Shown: positions 10,306-21,535, counted from the stretch's first letter. The stretch is DNA of 64,000 nucleotides from Rhabdophis nuchalis (GCA_039707465.1 CM077658.1:15997574-16061573), one strand, 5' to 3'. Numbers and translations are program-made. Notes: a model not told the origin generated them from the sequence alone.

Positions 10306-11131
10306 ACACCATTTGAGTGTGGAGCAAGTCCCACTGATTCTAAATAGGGGCTGAACAAAATCTTCAGGATCCCGTAATTGAGGGCATGATATTTGTCAAG
10401 CTAACTTTTGGATAACTTTGCAGATCCCTTTTAAAACAGCACCAATATCAAACGATTCTTGGCCTGCATGTAATCCCTGCAGACATACTTTGCTGAAGCT
10501 GGATCAGCTAAAAAAAAATTACAATGTGCTAATTGAAAAGTCCCCAATCCCACCGAAGTTCCCCTAATGGCTTTGACCAGGAAGTGCAGTAAGATCTCGG
10601 TGGCCAATGCAGTACAGCCAAAGTGGGGTGTGGGGAGCGATTTCTTAAGCACATATGTGATTCTAAGTAAATCTGAACTGTTGCCTGATAAATGTTTGCC
10701 AATTAAAAAAAGAAAGTCCTACAACACAATCACAAGATGATATGTATCATATGGCCTCCTGGCTGTTGGGAATGTTTTTGCTTTGCATAACTGAATACAT
10801 TTACACTACCTAGAATGTACACAGCAGATACGTTGGGCGGGGAAGGGGGGGAAATTCTATAGGCTTTCAGAGCAGTGAGCATGTTGGTTTTGCACATTTC
10901 CATTCCTGCAAGGTTTTTTACAAGTCTAATCTCCTAAGAGCTAAGGGTGAAATCTGCAACTCTTCTTCCTCAGTTTTTTTTTTTTTTAATGCAAGCAACG
11001 AACTACTTTGGAAGATAAAGACATACCCCGTGGTTTCATCTTTGACCAAAGTTTTAATTCAGGGGTTTTAAATTCAGGGGTTTAGCGCAGGGTGGGTTTA
11101 ATTTAATTCAGTTTTAAGAATGCTTATATTC

Positions 11132-11132
<1 letters not shown>
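10306..11132. other. Unique DNA, no gene seen
   Basis: No recognised repeat apart from short homopolymers (for example the T run at about 10975). The two phrases at 11056-11085 repeat TTCAGGGGTTT. No coding evidence. Confidence 0.4.

Positions 11133-11195
<63 letters not shown>
11133..11195 (+). repeat. (AAT)n microsatellite at an L2 tail
   Basis: About 20 uninterrupted AAT units. It abuts the 3' end of the minus-strand L2 fragment that follows, so it is probably the expanded tail of that LINE. Confidence 0.9.
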
Positions 11196-11196
<1 letters not shown>

Positions 11197-11655
11197 TTAT
11201 TTCTTATAAACCGCACCCTCTCCCCACAGGGACTCGGGGCGGTGCACAGGAGAAATAAGAACAAATGGCTATATACATATTTCATTAAAAATAAATTAAA
11301 TTAAGTAACCTGTGCTAAAATACCCATTAAAACTATCTAACTAAAAATCCCCACAGAACCCTAAAAACTGGAGTAGCTATCCCAGGCCGGCAAGGCAGAA
11401 AAAGTGTGTTTTCAATTTAAGACGGAAGGAGCGGAGGTCCGTGGTGGTCCTAATATCGGGGGGGAGGTCGTTCCAGAGGGCTGGGCCCGCCACAGAGAGA
11501 GCCCTTCCCCTGGGTGTCGCCCGCTGACAAAGTCTAGTGGACGGCACCCGGAGAAGTCCCTCTCTGTGGGAGCGAATCGGCCGTGAGGATGTATGAGGCA
11601 GGATCCGATCCCGCAAGTAGCTAGGTCCCGAGCCATGGAGCGCTTTAAAGATGAT
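11196..11655 (-). mobile_element. L2 LINE 3' fragment
   Basis: Read on the minus strand this holds the last 80 or so codons of the same C-terminal ORF2 region as the large L2 (DRILPHTSSRPIRSH and ALWNDLPP motifs), its stop, the 3' UTR and the GCACCGCCCCGAGTCCCTGT box. Everything upstream in the element is missing, the usual result of incomplete reverse transcription. Confidence 0.93.
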
Positions 11656-11775
11656 AATTAATACCTTGTATATATATGTATATTTATATTTTATATTCCC
11701 TGTGCGCCGCCCCCGAGTCCCTATGTGGTGAGATGGGTGCGGCTTATAAATACGATTAATAAATTAATAAATAAA
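11656..11775 (+). mobile_element. L2 LINE 3' UTR fragment, opposite orientation
   Basis: TGTGCGCCGCCCCCGAGTCC and GGTGCGGCTTATAAATACG are the same 3' terminal box, now on the plus strand, ending in AATAAATTAATAAATAAAT. It meets the preceding minus-strand fragment head to head, with the two tails pointing outward. Confidence 0.8.
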
Positions 11776-12012
11776 TCTGTTCTGAATTTTGCCGTTAAAA
11801 AAATAGTATTAGTATCCTTTTCTGATTTGTCAGCTGACGATACCAAAGCATGAGCATCAGCCAGGGTAAGATACAAAATGAAACAGAATAAGATATGGAG
11901 CAGTAGGGCATAAAATTTGGGGAGATAAAATGGACTAAAAGGTAGAAAATAAAATAAGATAAAGATTAAAGAATAAAATAAAAAGATTACCAAAAAGGTA
12001 AGGGGGGGGGGG

Positions 12013-12290
12013 TTTGGAGTGGATCAGTGGCTAAGACGCTGAGCTTGTCGATCAGACAGATCAGCAGTTTGGCGGTTCGAATCCCTAGCGCCATGTAATG
12101 GAGGGAGCTCCCATGACTTGTCCCAGCTTCTGCCAATCTAGCAGTTCGAAAGCATATAAAAATGCAAGGAGAAAAATAGGAACCACCTTTGGTGGGAAGT
12201 TAATAGCATTCCATGCACCTTCAGCATTTAGTCATGCTGGCCACATGACTATGGAAACGTCTTCAGGCAGAGCTGGCTCTTTACCTTTTT
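12013..12290 (+). mobile_element. Sauria-type tRNA SINE (family 2), 3'-truncated
   Basis: The tRNA-like head has ATCAGTGGCTAAGACGCTGA and GCGGTTCGAATCCCTAGCGC, a good B box. The body follows (TTGTCCCAGCTTCTGCC, AACCACCTTTGGTGGGAAG, TAGTCATGCTGGCCACATGA). The Bov-B-like end (AACGACTAGCACATATGTGC) is missing. It meets a minus-strand copy tail to tail. Confidence 0.88.
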
Positions 12291-12597
12291 AAAGTTTCCC
12301 TGTCCAGTCATATCTGACTCTATGGGTTGACTCTCATTGCCACTTCTTGGCCAAGGGAGCCAGCATTGTCCAAAGAAAATTTCCATGGTCATATGACCAG
12401 CATGGCTATGCACCAAAGGCTGTTTGCTACCTTCCCGCTGAAGTGGTGCCTATTCATCTACTTGCATCTGCAAACTTTTAAACTGCTGCTGGTAATGGGA
12501 GCTCATCTCATTGGGCAGAGCTCCAGCCTCAAACCTGGGCTATCAGATCTCCAGCTGACCAGCTCAGTGTCTTTAATCACTGAGCCACTGCCCTTTC
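12291..12597 (-). mobile_element. Sauria-type SINE (family 2), old diverged copy
   Basis: Minus-strand reading gives the same order of blocks: a tRNA-like head near 12590 (CAGTGGCTCAGTGATTAAAG), the body and an end near 12300 related to GAGTCAGATATGACTGG. It is clearly more diverged than its plus-strand neighbour. Confidence 0.75.
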
Positions 12598-13213
12598 CTA
12601 AGAGCACCCCTTAAGTGTTTTAATAGAATGAATCAACAAACATCCGTTTGAGGGCAAGGGGGAGAAAATAGTGTTTTCCAGTTCTCTTCATACTCTCTCC
12701 CTTGCCCTGAACAGACTCTATTAAGAGGGGAAATGAAAACATTCAGGGGCAATGCAATATCTACAATAGAGAAGCCTCCAGAATGCTTTGTGAATTGTGA
12801 ATTTTGGCTTCTCTATTTGGTCTGTGAGTGCTCTGCATCGCGGGAGCTGTTGGTGAACACTTCTTCCAATACATCCTGGAACAAGAAGGAGAGAGTCGGG
12901 AGAAGCAGATGGGGCTGGAATCAAATCCTTAAGAAGGAAGATGGCACATTGGTAGCTTCGCTAGTCAGACGAGGGAAGGGAAAAAGGAAGTGCTCCAGGA
13001 ATTTCTGGGTTGCCATTAAGACATCTGCTCATTTATTATGATTTTTTTCAAAAGCTTCTCATTTCTATATTATTGCTCCTTCTCTGGCCTTTTCAAATAC
13101 AATAAAGATCACTCTACTGGGGAGAAGTTCCCTAAGGATGGGCTCCAGAAGACTAAACCTCTGGTCCTGGTTGGCCAACCCAGATTGGATCCTACAACAT
13201 TATCCTGGGACAC
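12598..13213. other. Unique DNA, no gene seen
   Basis: A 102-codon open frame (12733-13041) has no recognisable domain, repeat bias or splice context and is treated as chance. Otherwise single-copy-looking DNA. Confidence 0.4.
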
Positions 13214-14105
13214 GCCTTAGTTAGTTACAATTTATTTGTCAAGCATATATAAGATAACAGATAAAAGTATAAACATGAGTTTGAATACATGAAAAGGATA
13301 TGAATAAAAAAGGGACATTAAAACAGGAATTGTAGGCATACTGGTGTGCTTATGCACGCCCTTTACAGACCTCTTAGAAATAGGGTGAGGTCAACAGTAG
13401 GTTAAAATTTTGGGGGTTTGGGGAAGAAACCACAGTGTCAGGTAGAGCATTCCAAGCATTGACCATTCTGTTGCTGAAGTCAGATTTTCTGCAATCGAGT
13501 TTGGAGCGGTTTACCTTAAGTTTGTATCTATTGTGTGCTCGGGTATTGTTGTGGTTGAAGCTGAAGTAATCACTGACAGGTAGGACATTGTAGCAGATAA
13601 TTTTATGTAGTACTCTTACGTTATACCGAAGGTGGCATACTTCTAAATTGTCTAAGCTCAAAATTTTAAGTCTGGTGGCATAAGGTATTTTATTGCGGGT
13701 AGAGGAATGGAGGACTCTTCTCATGAAATACCTCTGGACTCTCTCAATTGTATTAATGTCTGATATGCAGTCTGGGTTCCAGGCAGGTGATCTGTATTCA
13801 AGAATTGGTCTAGCACAGGGGTCTGTAAAGTCGGCTCTTTTAAGACTGGTGGACTTCAACACCCAGAGTTGAGGTCCACCAGTCTTAAAAGAGCCGACTT
13901 TGCAGACCCCTGGTCTAGCAGATGTTTTGTATGCTCTAGTTAGAAGTATAATACTACCAGAGAAGAAACTATGCAAGATTAGGTTAACAACTCTTAATGC
14001 CTTTTTGGCAATGATGTTACAGCATTAGAAATGAGTACTCCAAGGTCCTTGACAGAGTGTGGGTCGTCTACAAGATCATGTCCACCTAACTTGTATTTTA
14101 TACTC
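13214..14105 (-). mobile_element. CR1/L3-type LINE 3' fragment, split by a MITE
   Basis: On the minus strand the C-terminal ORF2 region reads through motifs such as RPILEYRSPAWNP, IERVQRYFMRRV and VNAWNALPD, then a 3' UTR ending GCTTGACAAATAAATTG. A segment upstream of the MITE (about 13985-14105) encodes YKLGGHDLV and VKDLGVLIS, a typical LINE post-RT motif. The frame is broken and the element has lost its endonuclease and RT core. A 97-bp palindromic MITE (13816-13912) interrupts it. Confidence 0.85.
13816..13912. mobile_element. Palindromic hAT-type MITE
   Basis: 97 bp whose halves are nearly perfect inverted copies (CAGGGGTCTGTAAAGTCGG against CCGACTTTGCAGACCCCTG), with only a few central bases unpaired. 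Flanked by an exact 8-bp duplication GTCTAGCA (13808-13815 and 13913-13920). It inserted into an older CR1/L3 fragment. It has no coding capacity. Confidence 0.95.
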
Positions 14106-15440
14106 TGGGGGGGGGGATGTTGCCTTCATTTGATAAAGATCATTCTTTAATTCCTGATCATAATTTTAGTAAAAGATTGGGGAGGATAAAAAAAGGAAGC
14201 ACTGAAAACATTGTCTGTGGTAGCTGGCAAGTTATTGGATAAGGATAGCAGGTTTTCTTCAGCATAGTTCATGATCATAATTTCCTTAAAGTTTTTTTGA
14301 TTTGGGAATTTAATGTGATTGTGCAAGGACATCTTAAATGAGTTGTGACACAACATTTGCACAACCTCCCCTTAAATAATTTTGCAGAAGGAAGGAAGAC
14401 CTTCTCTGGTTTTTTTATTTATTTACTCTATTCACAATCATTAAGTAGCTTTGATGTTGTTATGGGCAATATTTTGTTGCTCAAAAGTTGCATTTAACAT
14501 TTGGGTGCTTTGCGAGTTTGCTGGGTGGGAAGCATACATGGGTAATGCAGTACTGCATTCTAACCACTGCGCCACTGCATCTACCTGGTTTTCATGGCAA
14601 AGGTGGGACTAGAACTCACTTAACAAATTTGTCACTTAGCAATAGATTGTTCAGTTCTGGTTGTAAGTGGAGTCTTACCTGTAGTTCAGGTATACAGCTA
14701 ATTGTTGGCAGCCTAACACTCTTAAGAGAAAAACATTGCCTCTGAATTTCAGAGCTTTGGATGCACTTCTGACTCACTTTTTTCTTAATATATAAGACAA
14801 ATAATTTGGAAGATTATCTAAAATCAGTTTACAATCTTGTAACCAATTAGAAACTGTGTAGAACGACTTTTCTGGCTCTCCAGAGTCAAGAGATGTGGTA
14901 AAATATTTGGGACGTCGATCTATGAAAGAAATGCTTCAATTCTAGATTAATTAAAGATCCTCTCCCCACTTATTTCTGTCCATTAACAGCTTCCATGCTT
15001 TCCCCCCCCCCCTATGGATGGTCATCATTACAGACAGAAATAGGAACATAAATTTTTGGATAATGAAAATGTCAGCCAGAGGAACAGTCTATCATCCTGT
15101 ATGCTGATCCAGTAAGTTTTTTTTTCTTCCTGCTGTCTCATTTTCTCTCTCTCCTTGTTTCTGAAAAATGCTACTAGAAAAGAAAAGTATCCAAGAAATA
15201 TAGAAAACATGAATTTCTTTGGGTGTAAGACATCAGTGCCTTTAATCAAAGAATGATGCAAATGCGTTTTGTGTGTTACGCTGTAAAATGAAAGAAATCA
15301 TTGTTACACATTGCACCTTCTTGATAGCAGAAATCAAGAAAATCTTACTTTTATGCCGTATTGCATACATGCTATGAATGTCTACATTGAAATAGATCAT
15401 TTTTGCAGATTGCACTCACCTTGTTACAATTTGCAGTTGA
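14106..15440. other. Unique DNA plus a SINE head fragment
   Basis: A minus-strand family 1 SINE head is visible at 14547-14580 (CATTCTAACCACTGCGCCAC). The 14150-14360 stretch could be a further decayed part of the CR1/L3 LINE. The rest shows no gene or repeat I can name. Confidence 0.45.
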
Positions 15441-15522
15441 AGAAATGGATCATTTTCTCCTTCTCCTTCTCCTTCTCCTTTTCCTTCTTCTTCTTCTTCT
15501 TTTCCTTCTCCTTCTCCTTCTG
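15441..15522 (+). repeat. (TTCTCC)/(TTC) tract with shared AAGAAATGGATCATTTTCT flank
   Basis: A pyrimidine microsatellite of CTCCTT and CTT units beginning right after AAGAAATGGATCATTTTCT. The same 19-base flank precedes the much longer TTC tract at 24275. Confidence 0.9.
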
Positions 15523-16742
15523 TATGTGAATCTAACAAGGATATTTTCAGCCTCTCTTGTGATTCAAGGCACTTACCTGGAACTGTGAGTCTAGAAATTT
15601 GTGGCTCTCCTGTTACCCATCATTATATTGGATTATACTAAATGTTGCGTTGGTGCCAGCATTTTTCTCTTGTCTTATCACTCAAGGCAATGTCTTTGTC
15701 AGAAAACCTCTTTGATCTGTACATCCTGTTACAGTCCAATTCAGAATATCCAAAGAATTTAACCTTTGCAATTTCCTAGGTAAAATTATAAAACTAAGGC
15801 CTCTTCAACTAACTGAGTGACCAGAACTTTGTGATGATCAAATTCCACCAATCTATGCAATGCAATTCTCAATAGTTGACCAGTGCCCAAATAATTTTGT
15901 CAATATTTTCATTTAATTGTAAAATGTACATTTTAACCATTGACACTTATTTAAAGTTTCCAAAAAAGCATAGGTTGGTGTGAAACAGAAATGAAAAAGG
16001 GGCAGAATTAAAATGAATGAAAATGCTACCAATTGGAAATAAAGATTTACTCCTTCTGATTATAGGCAATTTGATTTTTTTTAAAAATGTTTTACAGGAA
16101 AACAAAATACATTTTTCTTCCAAGCTATTCTTATGTCTGCAGAGGAAGCTTTCCTAAGCTTGTACAATTACAGTGTTAGAATGAGAACCCACCTTAATAT
16201 ATACTGCTTCTTCTGGCATGGTGTTTAAATCTAGATAGCAACTGTACCATTTTGATTTAACTTTTGCTGCTTAATGAATTTATTGTTTGGGTTATAGGCT
16301 CCAGTGGTGAATTCAGCTGTTGATTAGTTTTATTAGTGAAAGCACCTTTTGATGCATAGCTTGAAAGGTGCCATAAAGATAGTCTATTGTGTGCTTATAC
16401 AGCTATAGCTTGAATATTCATTAAATCATTAAGTAACAAAATGATAGAGAAAGAGAGTTAGTTATGAATAATCCCTCTGGAGAGGAACTCTTCACTTTGT
16501 TGTTCATTTATTTCACTATTATTATTTTTTTTAAACAAAAATCAAAAGCTATCCAATGCAAAATTCTTAAGACTTTCCACTTTCGTAGAAAGGAAAACAA
16601 GATGAAATGATTTTGCTGGTTGAAAGAAAACGTCCCTTTCAAGGACTGTAATGCCATTTGTGGGTATTCATTTGAGATACAATTTAAAAAAAACAACAAA
16701 TAAAACCCTCAATTGGCTTTTGATTCATTTTGGATTAACTGG
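15523..16742. other. Unique AT-rich DNA, no gene seen
   Basis: No recognised element. Sparse short open frames without domains. Confidence 0.45.
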
Positions 16743-17096
16743 TAAGGTAAAGGTTCCCCTTGCACATATATGCAAATTGTTCCTGAACCTAGGGGACAGT
16801 GCTTATCTCTGTTTCAAAGCCAAAGAGCCAGCGCTGTCCGAAGACATCTCCATGGTCATGTGGCTAGCATGACTCAACGCTGAAGGCTCACGGAATGCTC
16901 TTACCATCCCACCAAAGGTGGTCCCTATTTTTCTACTTGCATTTTTTTAATCTGCTTTCAAACTGCTAGGTTGACAGGAGCTGGAACGAATAACAGGAGC
17001 TCACTCCGTTATGTGGCACTAGGGGTTCGAACCACCGAATTGCCGATCTTTCTGATTGACAAGCTCAGTGTCTTAGCCTCTGAGCCACCCCGTCGC
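16743..17096 (-). mobile_element. Sauria-type SINE (family 2), near full length
   Basis: On the minus strand the order is tRNA-like head (17096 inward, GGTGGCTCAGAGGCTAAGAC), B box GGTTCGAACCCC, body with CACCTTTGGTGGGATGG, and a Bov-B-like end with CATATATGTGCAAGGGGAAC and CCTTTACCTTACC. The terminal ACCTTT-type repeat is the family signature. Confidence 0.93.
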
Positions 17097-17863
17097 TTGG
17101 ATTAACTGGGGTGGGGGCTAAATTTCCATCTCCCTATTTGACTTAATAAAACCCATACTGTATTTTGCATTTGTCTTTTGCATTAGTCAAACAAAGTATA
17201 TTCAAAATCATGATCAAAAGTTCCTCAATGTTCAACCTTGAGTCTTCAAACTTTTTGAGGGGATGAATTTTATCATAATATTGGAGGCCGGAAGCATTTC
17301 GCCTCCAATTTAAACATTGAACGATCAGTTCGAAACAGTCATTTACAAATAGCCGGCTTTGTCTCTTTCGTCTCTACTGACATACCACTGTTTCACATCA
17401 GCACCTCAGGCCCATGGGTTGGCTTTCGTCCACAATTTCATGATGCGCCTCCAAGACTGCTCCCACGAATGTTAAGATAATGTTGGACCCTTGAAAAGCT
17501 CTCTTCAGCTTCAGTTGTGAAATTTCAAGTGGTGGCGACATTTTAAAAACAATAGTAAGAATGTGCACTTAAGGATATGATTTAGATCACGTCCTAATGA
17601 TGGAAAATTTGAGATAACGAGTCTCTCTGACTTTTCCTAAGTTTTTTTTTTTAATATATCTATTAAACTCCAGAGTCCCACATACACAAAACACACTCAT
17701 TGGGAATAAAACTACAAATGTGGTCTTCAGAATAATACAGTAATAATATGATATTCCTAGGAAAACAGTGACACCTTATGCCCAGTGATGTAAAACTGAT
17801 CTATTGTTCATTGTTAATATCCAGGGTTCCCCCCCCCCCCAATTTAGGTAAGTAAAGAGTAGA
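17097..17863. other. Unique DNA, no gene seen
   Basis: 17270-17480 has a higher CpG content than its surroundings but no open frame worth calling. A C run lies near 17830. Confidence 0.4.
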
Positions 17864-17871
17864 TTCTAAGT

Positions 17872-18006
17872 CAGGGGTCTCCAACCTTTGCAACTTTAAG
17901 TCTGAAGGACTTCAGCTCCCAGAATTCTCCAGCCAGCAAATCTGGCTGGAGAAGTCTGGGAGCTGAAGTCCTTCAGACTTAAAGTTGCAAAGGTTGGAGA
18001 CCCCTG
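17872..18006. mobile_element. Palindromic hAT-type MITE (135 bp)
   Basis: Nearly perfect palindrome: CAGGGGTCTCCAACCTTTGC at one end and its complement at the other, meeting at CCAGCCAGCAAATCTGGCTGG. Flanked by an exact 8-bp duplication TTCTAAGT (17864-17871, 18007-18014). It can fold into one long hairpin. It has the same length as 18596-18730 and is highly similar to it. Confidence 0.96.
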
Positions 18007-18014
18007 TTCTAAGT

Positions 18015-18595
18015 TATAACTCAAGGTACACTTGCTGTCCCATTTCAAAGGTGTGTGGATTTGTGTCCAACCCACAACTCACTTTTATTTGAAGAAAATA
18101 GCAGACATGTTGCTTTCTTAAAACGCTACAACATATGAACTCCAAAAATATCATAGCCCTTCTTCTAAAAGCCAGAATTAGTATTTTACCAGTTTGGACT
18201 GGATCGACTGAACTGGTAGCAGAGGGGTAGCTCTGCCCACCCATGCCTGGCTCTATGGCATCTCATTTTGGCCCTTTTTTCACCAAAAGCGCATGCGCGG
18301 GAGGATTTGCACATGCGCAGAGGTGTCACTGAAGTTAAAGTGTTGGACTAATAGCAGAAAGACTTGGCTTCTAGACTAACATCAGCCAACAGAAGTCCCT
18401 GAGTGGTTTTATCTCGTCTCACCCTGTCTGCCAAGGGAACAAAATAGGAAGGAGCACAATTTTCACTGCTTTGTGCTCCTTAACAAAAGGCAGGATATAA
18501 ATCTATGAAATAAATGAAACTGGGAAATCCGGAATGATTTGGAAAAACTAATTTTATTCCACCTAGCTGCCTGAACCAGTTTGCTCCTCCTAGTG
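18015..18595. other. Unique DNA between two MITEs
   Basis: No gene. Contains GCGCATGCGCGGGAGG-type text at 18290-18330, perhaps part of an old hAT element, but no termini are visible. Confidence 0.35.
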
Positions 18596-18730
18596 CAGGG
18601 GTCCCCAACCTTTGAAACTTTAAGTCTGAAAGACTTCAGCTCCCAGAATTCTCCAGCCAGCAAAGCTGGCTGGAGAATTCTGGGAGCTGAAGTCCTTCAG
18701 ACTTAAAGTTGCAAAGGTTGGGGACCCCTG
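18596..18730. mobile_element. Palindromic hAT-type MITE (135 bp), copy 2
   Basis: Same family as 17872-18006, with termini CAGGGGTCCCCAACCTTTG and the complement. Exact 8-bp target duplication TCCTAGTG (18588-18595, 18731-18738). The two arms pair almost throughout. Confidence 0.96.
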
Positions 18731-18738
18731 TCCTAGTG

Positions 18739-19173
18739 GCTCTGATTTATGTTTCCAAATTAGTTTTTTTTTAAAAAGCTCTTTCTGTCCATGTGCAGAA
18801 ATTCAAACAGGCTCAGTGTCATCTGATTTGATGTCAAGATTTAATTCATCTTCCTCATTTGATTCAGAGAGTTGGCTTGATTCAGATATCCGAATAAACT
18901 GCCAGATGAATCAATGTTTTATCAGACTTGCATTATGGTGCAGTGGGAAAGATTTCCCCAATAGTGTATCACTTCCAAAACTGGATCTATATAATTTTAA
19001 TTTCTGGTAATGCCTTACTGACCTCATGTACAACCACACTGATAGCATAATCATCAATTCAGCTCAGGTTTTTAGTGGCATCTGATTCCTTGAAGGACTG
19101 ACAGTGACCTTTCCATGGGCATTCAGTCCTGGGGGCTTTGTGAACTCTTCTAAGGATAGCCAAGTATCACATA
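18739..19173. other. Unique DNA, no gene seen
   Basis: No repeat or coding signal recognised. Confidence 0.35.
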
Positions 19174-19325
19174 CAATAGCACTGCTTCGCAGTGCTTTTC
19201 AGCCCCCTCTAAGGAGTTTATAGAGTCAGCCTATTGCCCCCATTAGTCTGGATCCTCATTTTACTGACCTCAGAAAGATGGAAGGCTAAGTCAACCCTGA
19301 GCCAGTCAGGATCAAACTCACTGCT
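19174..19325 (-). mobile_element. SINE family 1, minus-strand arm of an inverted pair
   Basis: Minus-strand reading gives the body (CCTTCCATCTTTCTGAGG) and tail ending in CAGTGCTATTG. The head is missing. It abuts a plus-strand copy. Confidence 0.85.
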
Positions 19326-19330
19326 CACTC

Positions 19331-19482
19331 CACCAGTTCGATTCTGACCAGCTCAAGGTTGACTCAGCCTTCCATCCTTCCGAGGTCAGTAAAATGAGGA
19401 TCCAGATTGTTGGAGCCAATAGGCTGACTCTGTAAAGAACTGTGAAGAGGTATATAAATCTAAGTGCTATTTCTATTACAAT
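19331..19482 (+). mobile_element. SINE family 1, plus-strand arm of an inverted pair
   Basis: Starts at the B-box region CAGTTCGATTCTGACCAG and runs through GACTCAGCCTTCCATCC to TATATAAATCTAAGTGC. With 19174-19325 it forms a head-to-head inverted repeat with arms of about 150 bp. Confidence 0.87.
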
Positions 19483-20791
19483 ACACTATCGTTTGGTCTG
19501 TAGACCATATGGAATGGACGTTTATCTGTGTGTTTGTGTAGGTGTGTCTACCTGTTTTTCTCTGCCTGTGTGAGTCTCTGTGGATCTACTTCTGCCTGTG
19601 TGTGTACACACTTAGCTATCTAACATTGGGTTCAAGTTATTTTACACCTTACCAGTAAAACAAAAATTATTCAGTTAAGCAGACAATAATGACTGCCGTG
19701 GCCATATGGATGCAGAAGGAAGGGAAAATGGCACTTTTATTTCATTTCAGCTGCTTCATATGACTAAAGAAAACCCCAACTCTCAATCTGTAAAAAATGG
19801 GAGCCTTTTCTATTGCGGTATCATCTACCGTACCGTTTTGTTTTGCTTGCCTGTTGGAATGGCAGTACACATTTCACATGTACAATGCGCCAGGCTGGGG
19901 GGGGGGGGGGAAGGAGGAGGCGAAATGCTAAGGAAAACATGCGGTAAATGGTTGCTTTAATAAGTCCTGTTCCATTGAAAGGAAATAAAACCTGAGTATT
20001 AATGAGATATAATTATATATTTAAAATCTTTTTTCTCTCCCTTGTGCAGTATACAGAATTAATGCCAGTAAACTCACAAACTGCAACATTCTACTCCATT
20101 ACATCTGCAATGATTAGAGATAGTTTGAACATCTGGCATATAATCTGTGATAGAAAACAGCATTCTGCACTTTAATGGACGTCTGGAGGCTACACATATC
20201 TGATTTTATTTCTCTCGGCTTAACTCTTTCGGGGGAAGACGGGATGTGATGCCTCCCTGCTTTCATCTCTATGAATTTTGGAGGAAAAGCCCCCCCCCCT
20301 CTCTCTCCCTCACTCCGGGTTTATTCTGCTGCTTCGTTTTTCTTTAAAAACAAAAACAAAAAACCCTCTGCACTTTATAACCTCAAGTTTATAGAGTGGG
20401 GCTGATTTTGAACGGGGGGTGGGGCTGGGGGGGGAATTGCAAATGGTTCATAACACAGCAGCGAAGTTTTAGATGGCGTCATCCATTCTCGATGGGAACT
20501 TTTTAGCTTCCAATGGATTGGGGAATTTCTTGGCTACCAATAGAAACAGGCGAAATGATCAAATGGTTTCAGGGAACGCCCCCCCCCCCATTCCTGGTCA
20601 AGCAAATATTATTTTTAAGCATCGGTTAGAGAGTTCGCTTCCAATCTTTGTGAGTAGGTGCCCATGTTTGTTAGAGGAGGCAATGTGAGGGTGTGGTGGT
20701 TGTCTTTGGTTTGTGCCAAGAAGAAGGAAAGATGGTTTAAGAAGAGAACCAAAGTGGGGAGGAAATATACTGTTTTTGAGGGGTCTCTGAG
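19483..20791. other. Unique DNA; poly-C/poly-G tracts
   Basis: Short G runs (19898-19910) and C runs occur. No gene. 20000-20250 is repeat-free and could be conserved non-coding DNA, but this is only a guess from composition. Confidence 0.35.
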
Positions 20792-21371
20792 TGTTGTGGT
20801 CCGCCAGCGGCCAGCCAAGCCGGTGGCAGATTTGGAGAGTGAGGAGGTGGGGGAGGAACATGGGCCAGTCCTGGAGTGTGGGGAAGGCTCTGATGAGGGA
20901 TCTGTGTCAGAGAGGCAGAGAGGGGGCCAGAGCCGTATGCCAGTTTTCAACTGCCTTCAGAGTCAGGCAGAAATGAGGCAGACAAACAGCTGGAGCCTGT
21001 TCCCAATGTGCGCATGCACAGAGTTGCCAGACGAAGGGAACAGCTAAAGAACAGGGATTGACTTGGAAGTAAGGCCACAGGTGGACAATGAATGGCCCCT
21101 CTCAGAGGAAGTAAAAGAGGAGCGAAAGGGGAGTGGAGTTTCCAGGAGACAATTAGTTCGCTTAATTGGTTCCTGACTCTCCGAGATGCCTTGCCAAGTT
21201 TTGCAGATATGGGCCTGCCAGCTCTCTATGCCAGATAAGGTCGGTGACTGTAAATCCTCCCTTGAAAGACTTTGCTGGATGCGAATAAGCAGAATTCACA
21301 GTAAATTAATAAAAGGTTTTTGTCGGGACCAGGAGTTTGCTTCGTGCTCTTGGGAAGCCTCGGTCAGAACA
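20792..21371 (+). mobile_element. Solo LTR, family A
   Basis: 580 bp beginning TGTTGTGGTCCGCCAGCGG and ending GTCAGAACA. The flanks CTGAG (20787-20791) and CCGAG (21372-21376) form a 5-bp duplication with one mismatch. AATAAAAGG near 21307 is a good poly(A) signal. No gag, pol or env frame adjoins it, so recombination between two LTRs probably removed the interior. The open frames inside (about 60-130 codons, rich in E, G and S) belong to the LTR, not to a gene. A minus-strand copy lies at 37660-38206 and a partial copy at about 26725-27102. The parent could be a Gypsy element or an ERV. Confidence 0.85.
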
Positions 21372-21404
21372 CCGAGCTTGGTTGTGTTCCAACACATCCT
21401 CAGT

Positions 21405-21535
21405 ACTGATGCTGTTACCTAGTTTGGGTAATGAAACGTCTGCAAGAAAACATCCAAGATCAGAGAGCACTCATTTCAACCCTGAGCTACAAATATTCTA
21501 CTACGTGTATATATATATATATATATATATATGTC
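21405..21535 (+). repeat. Retroelement 3' fragment followed by (TA)n
   Basis: CCTAGTTTGGGTAATGAAAC and GAGCTACAAATATTCT are shared with 31208-31295. Each copy runs directly into a microsatellite: (TA)n at 21509-21532 here, (TTCC)n in the other. The parent family is not identified. Confidence 0.75.

Noticed and set aside
17872..18006. Rho-independent terminator or regulatory hairpin
   Set aside because: The hairpin is a transposon palindrome with an 8-bp target duplication, in a eukaryotic setting.
20658..21047. 129-codon frame, similar to an 87-codon minus-strand frame at 37939-38202
   Set aside because: Similarity of the two is explained by both lying in LTR family A. It is in the terminal repeat, not a host exon.
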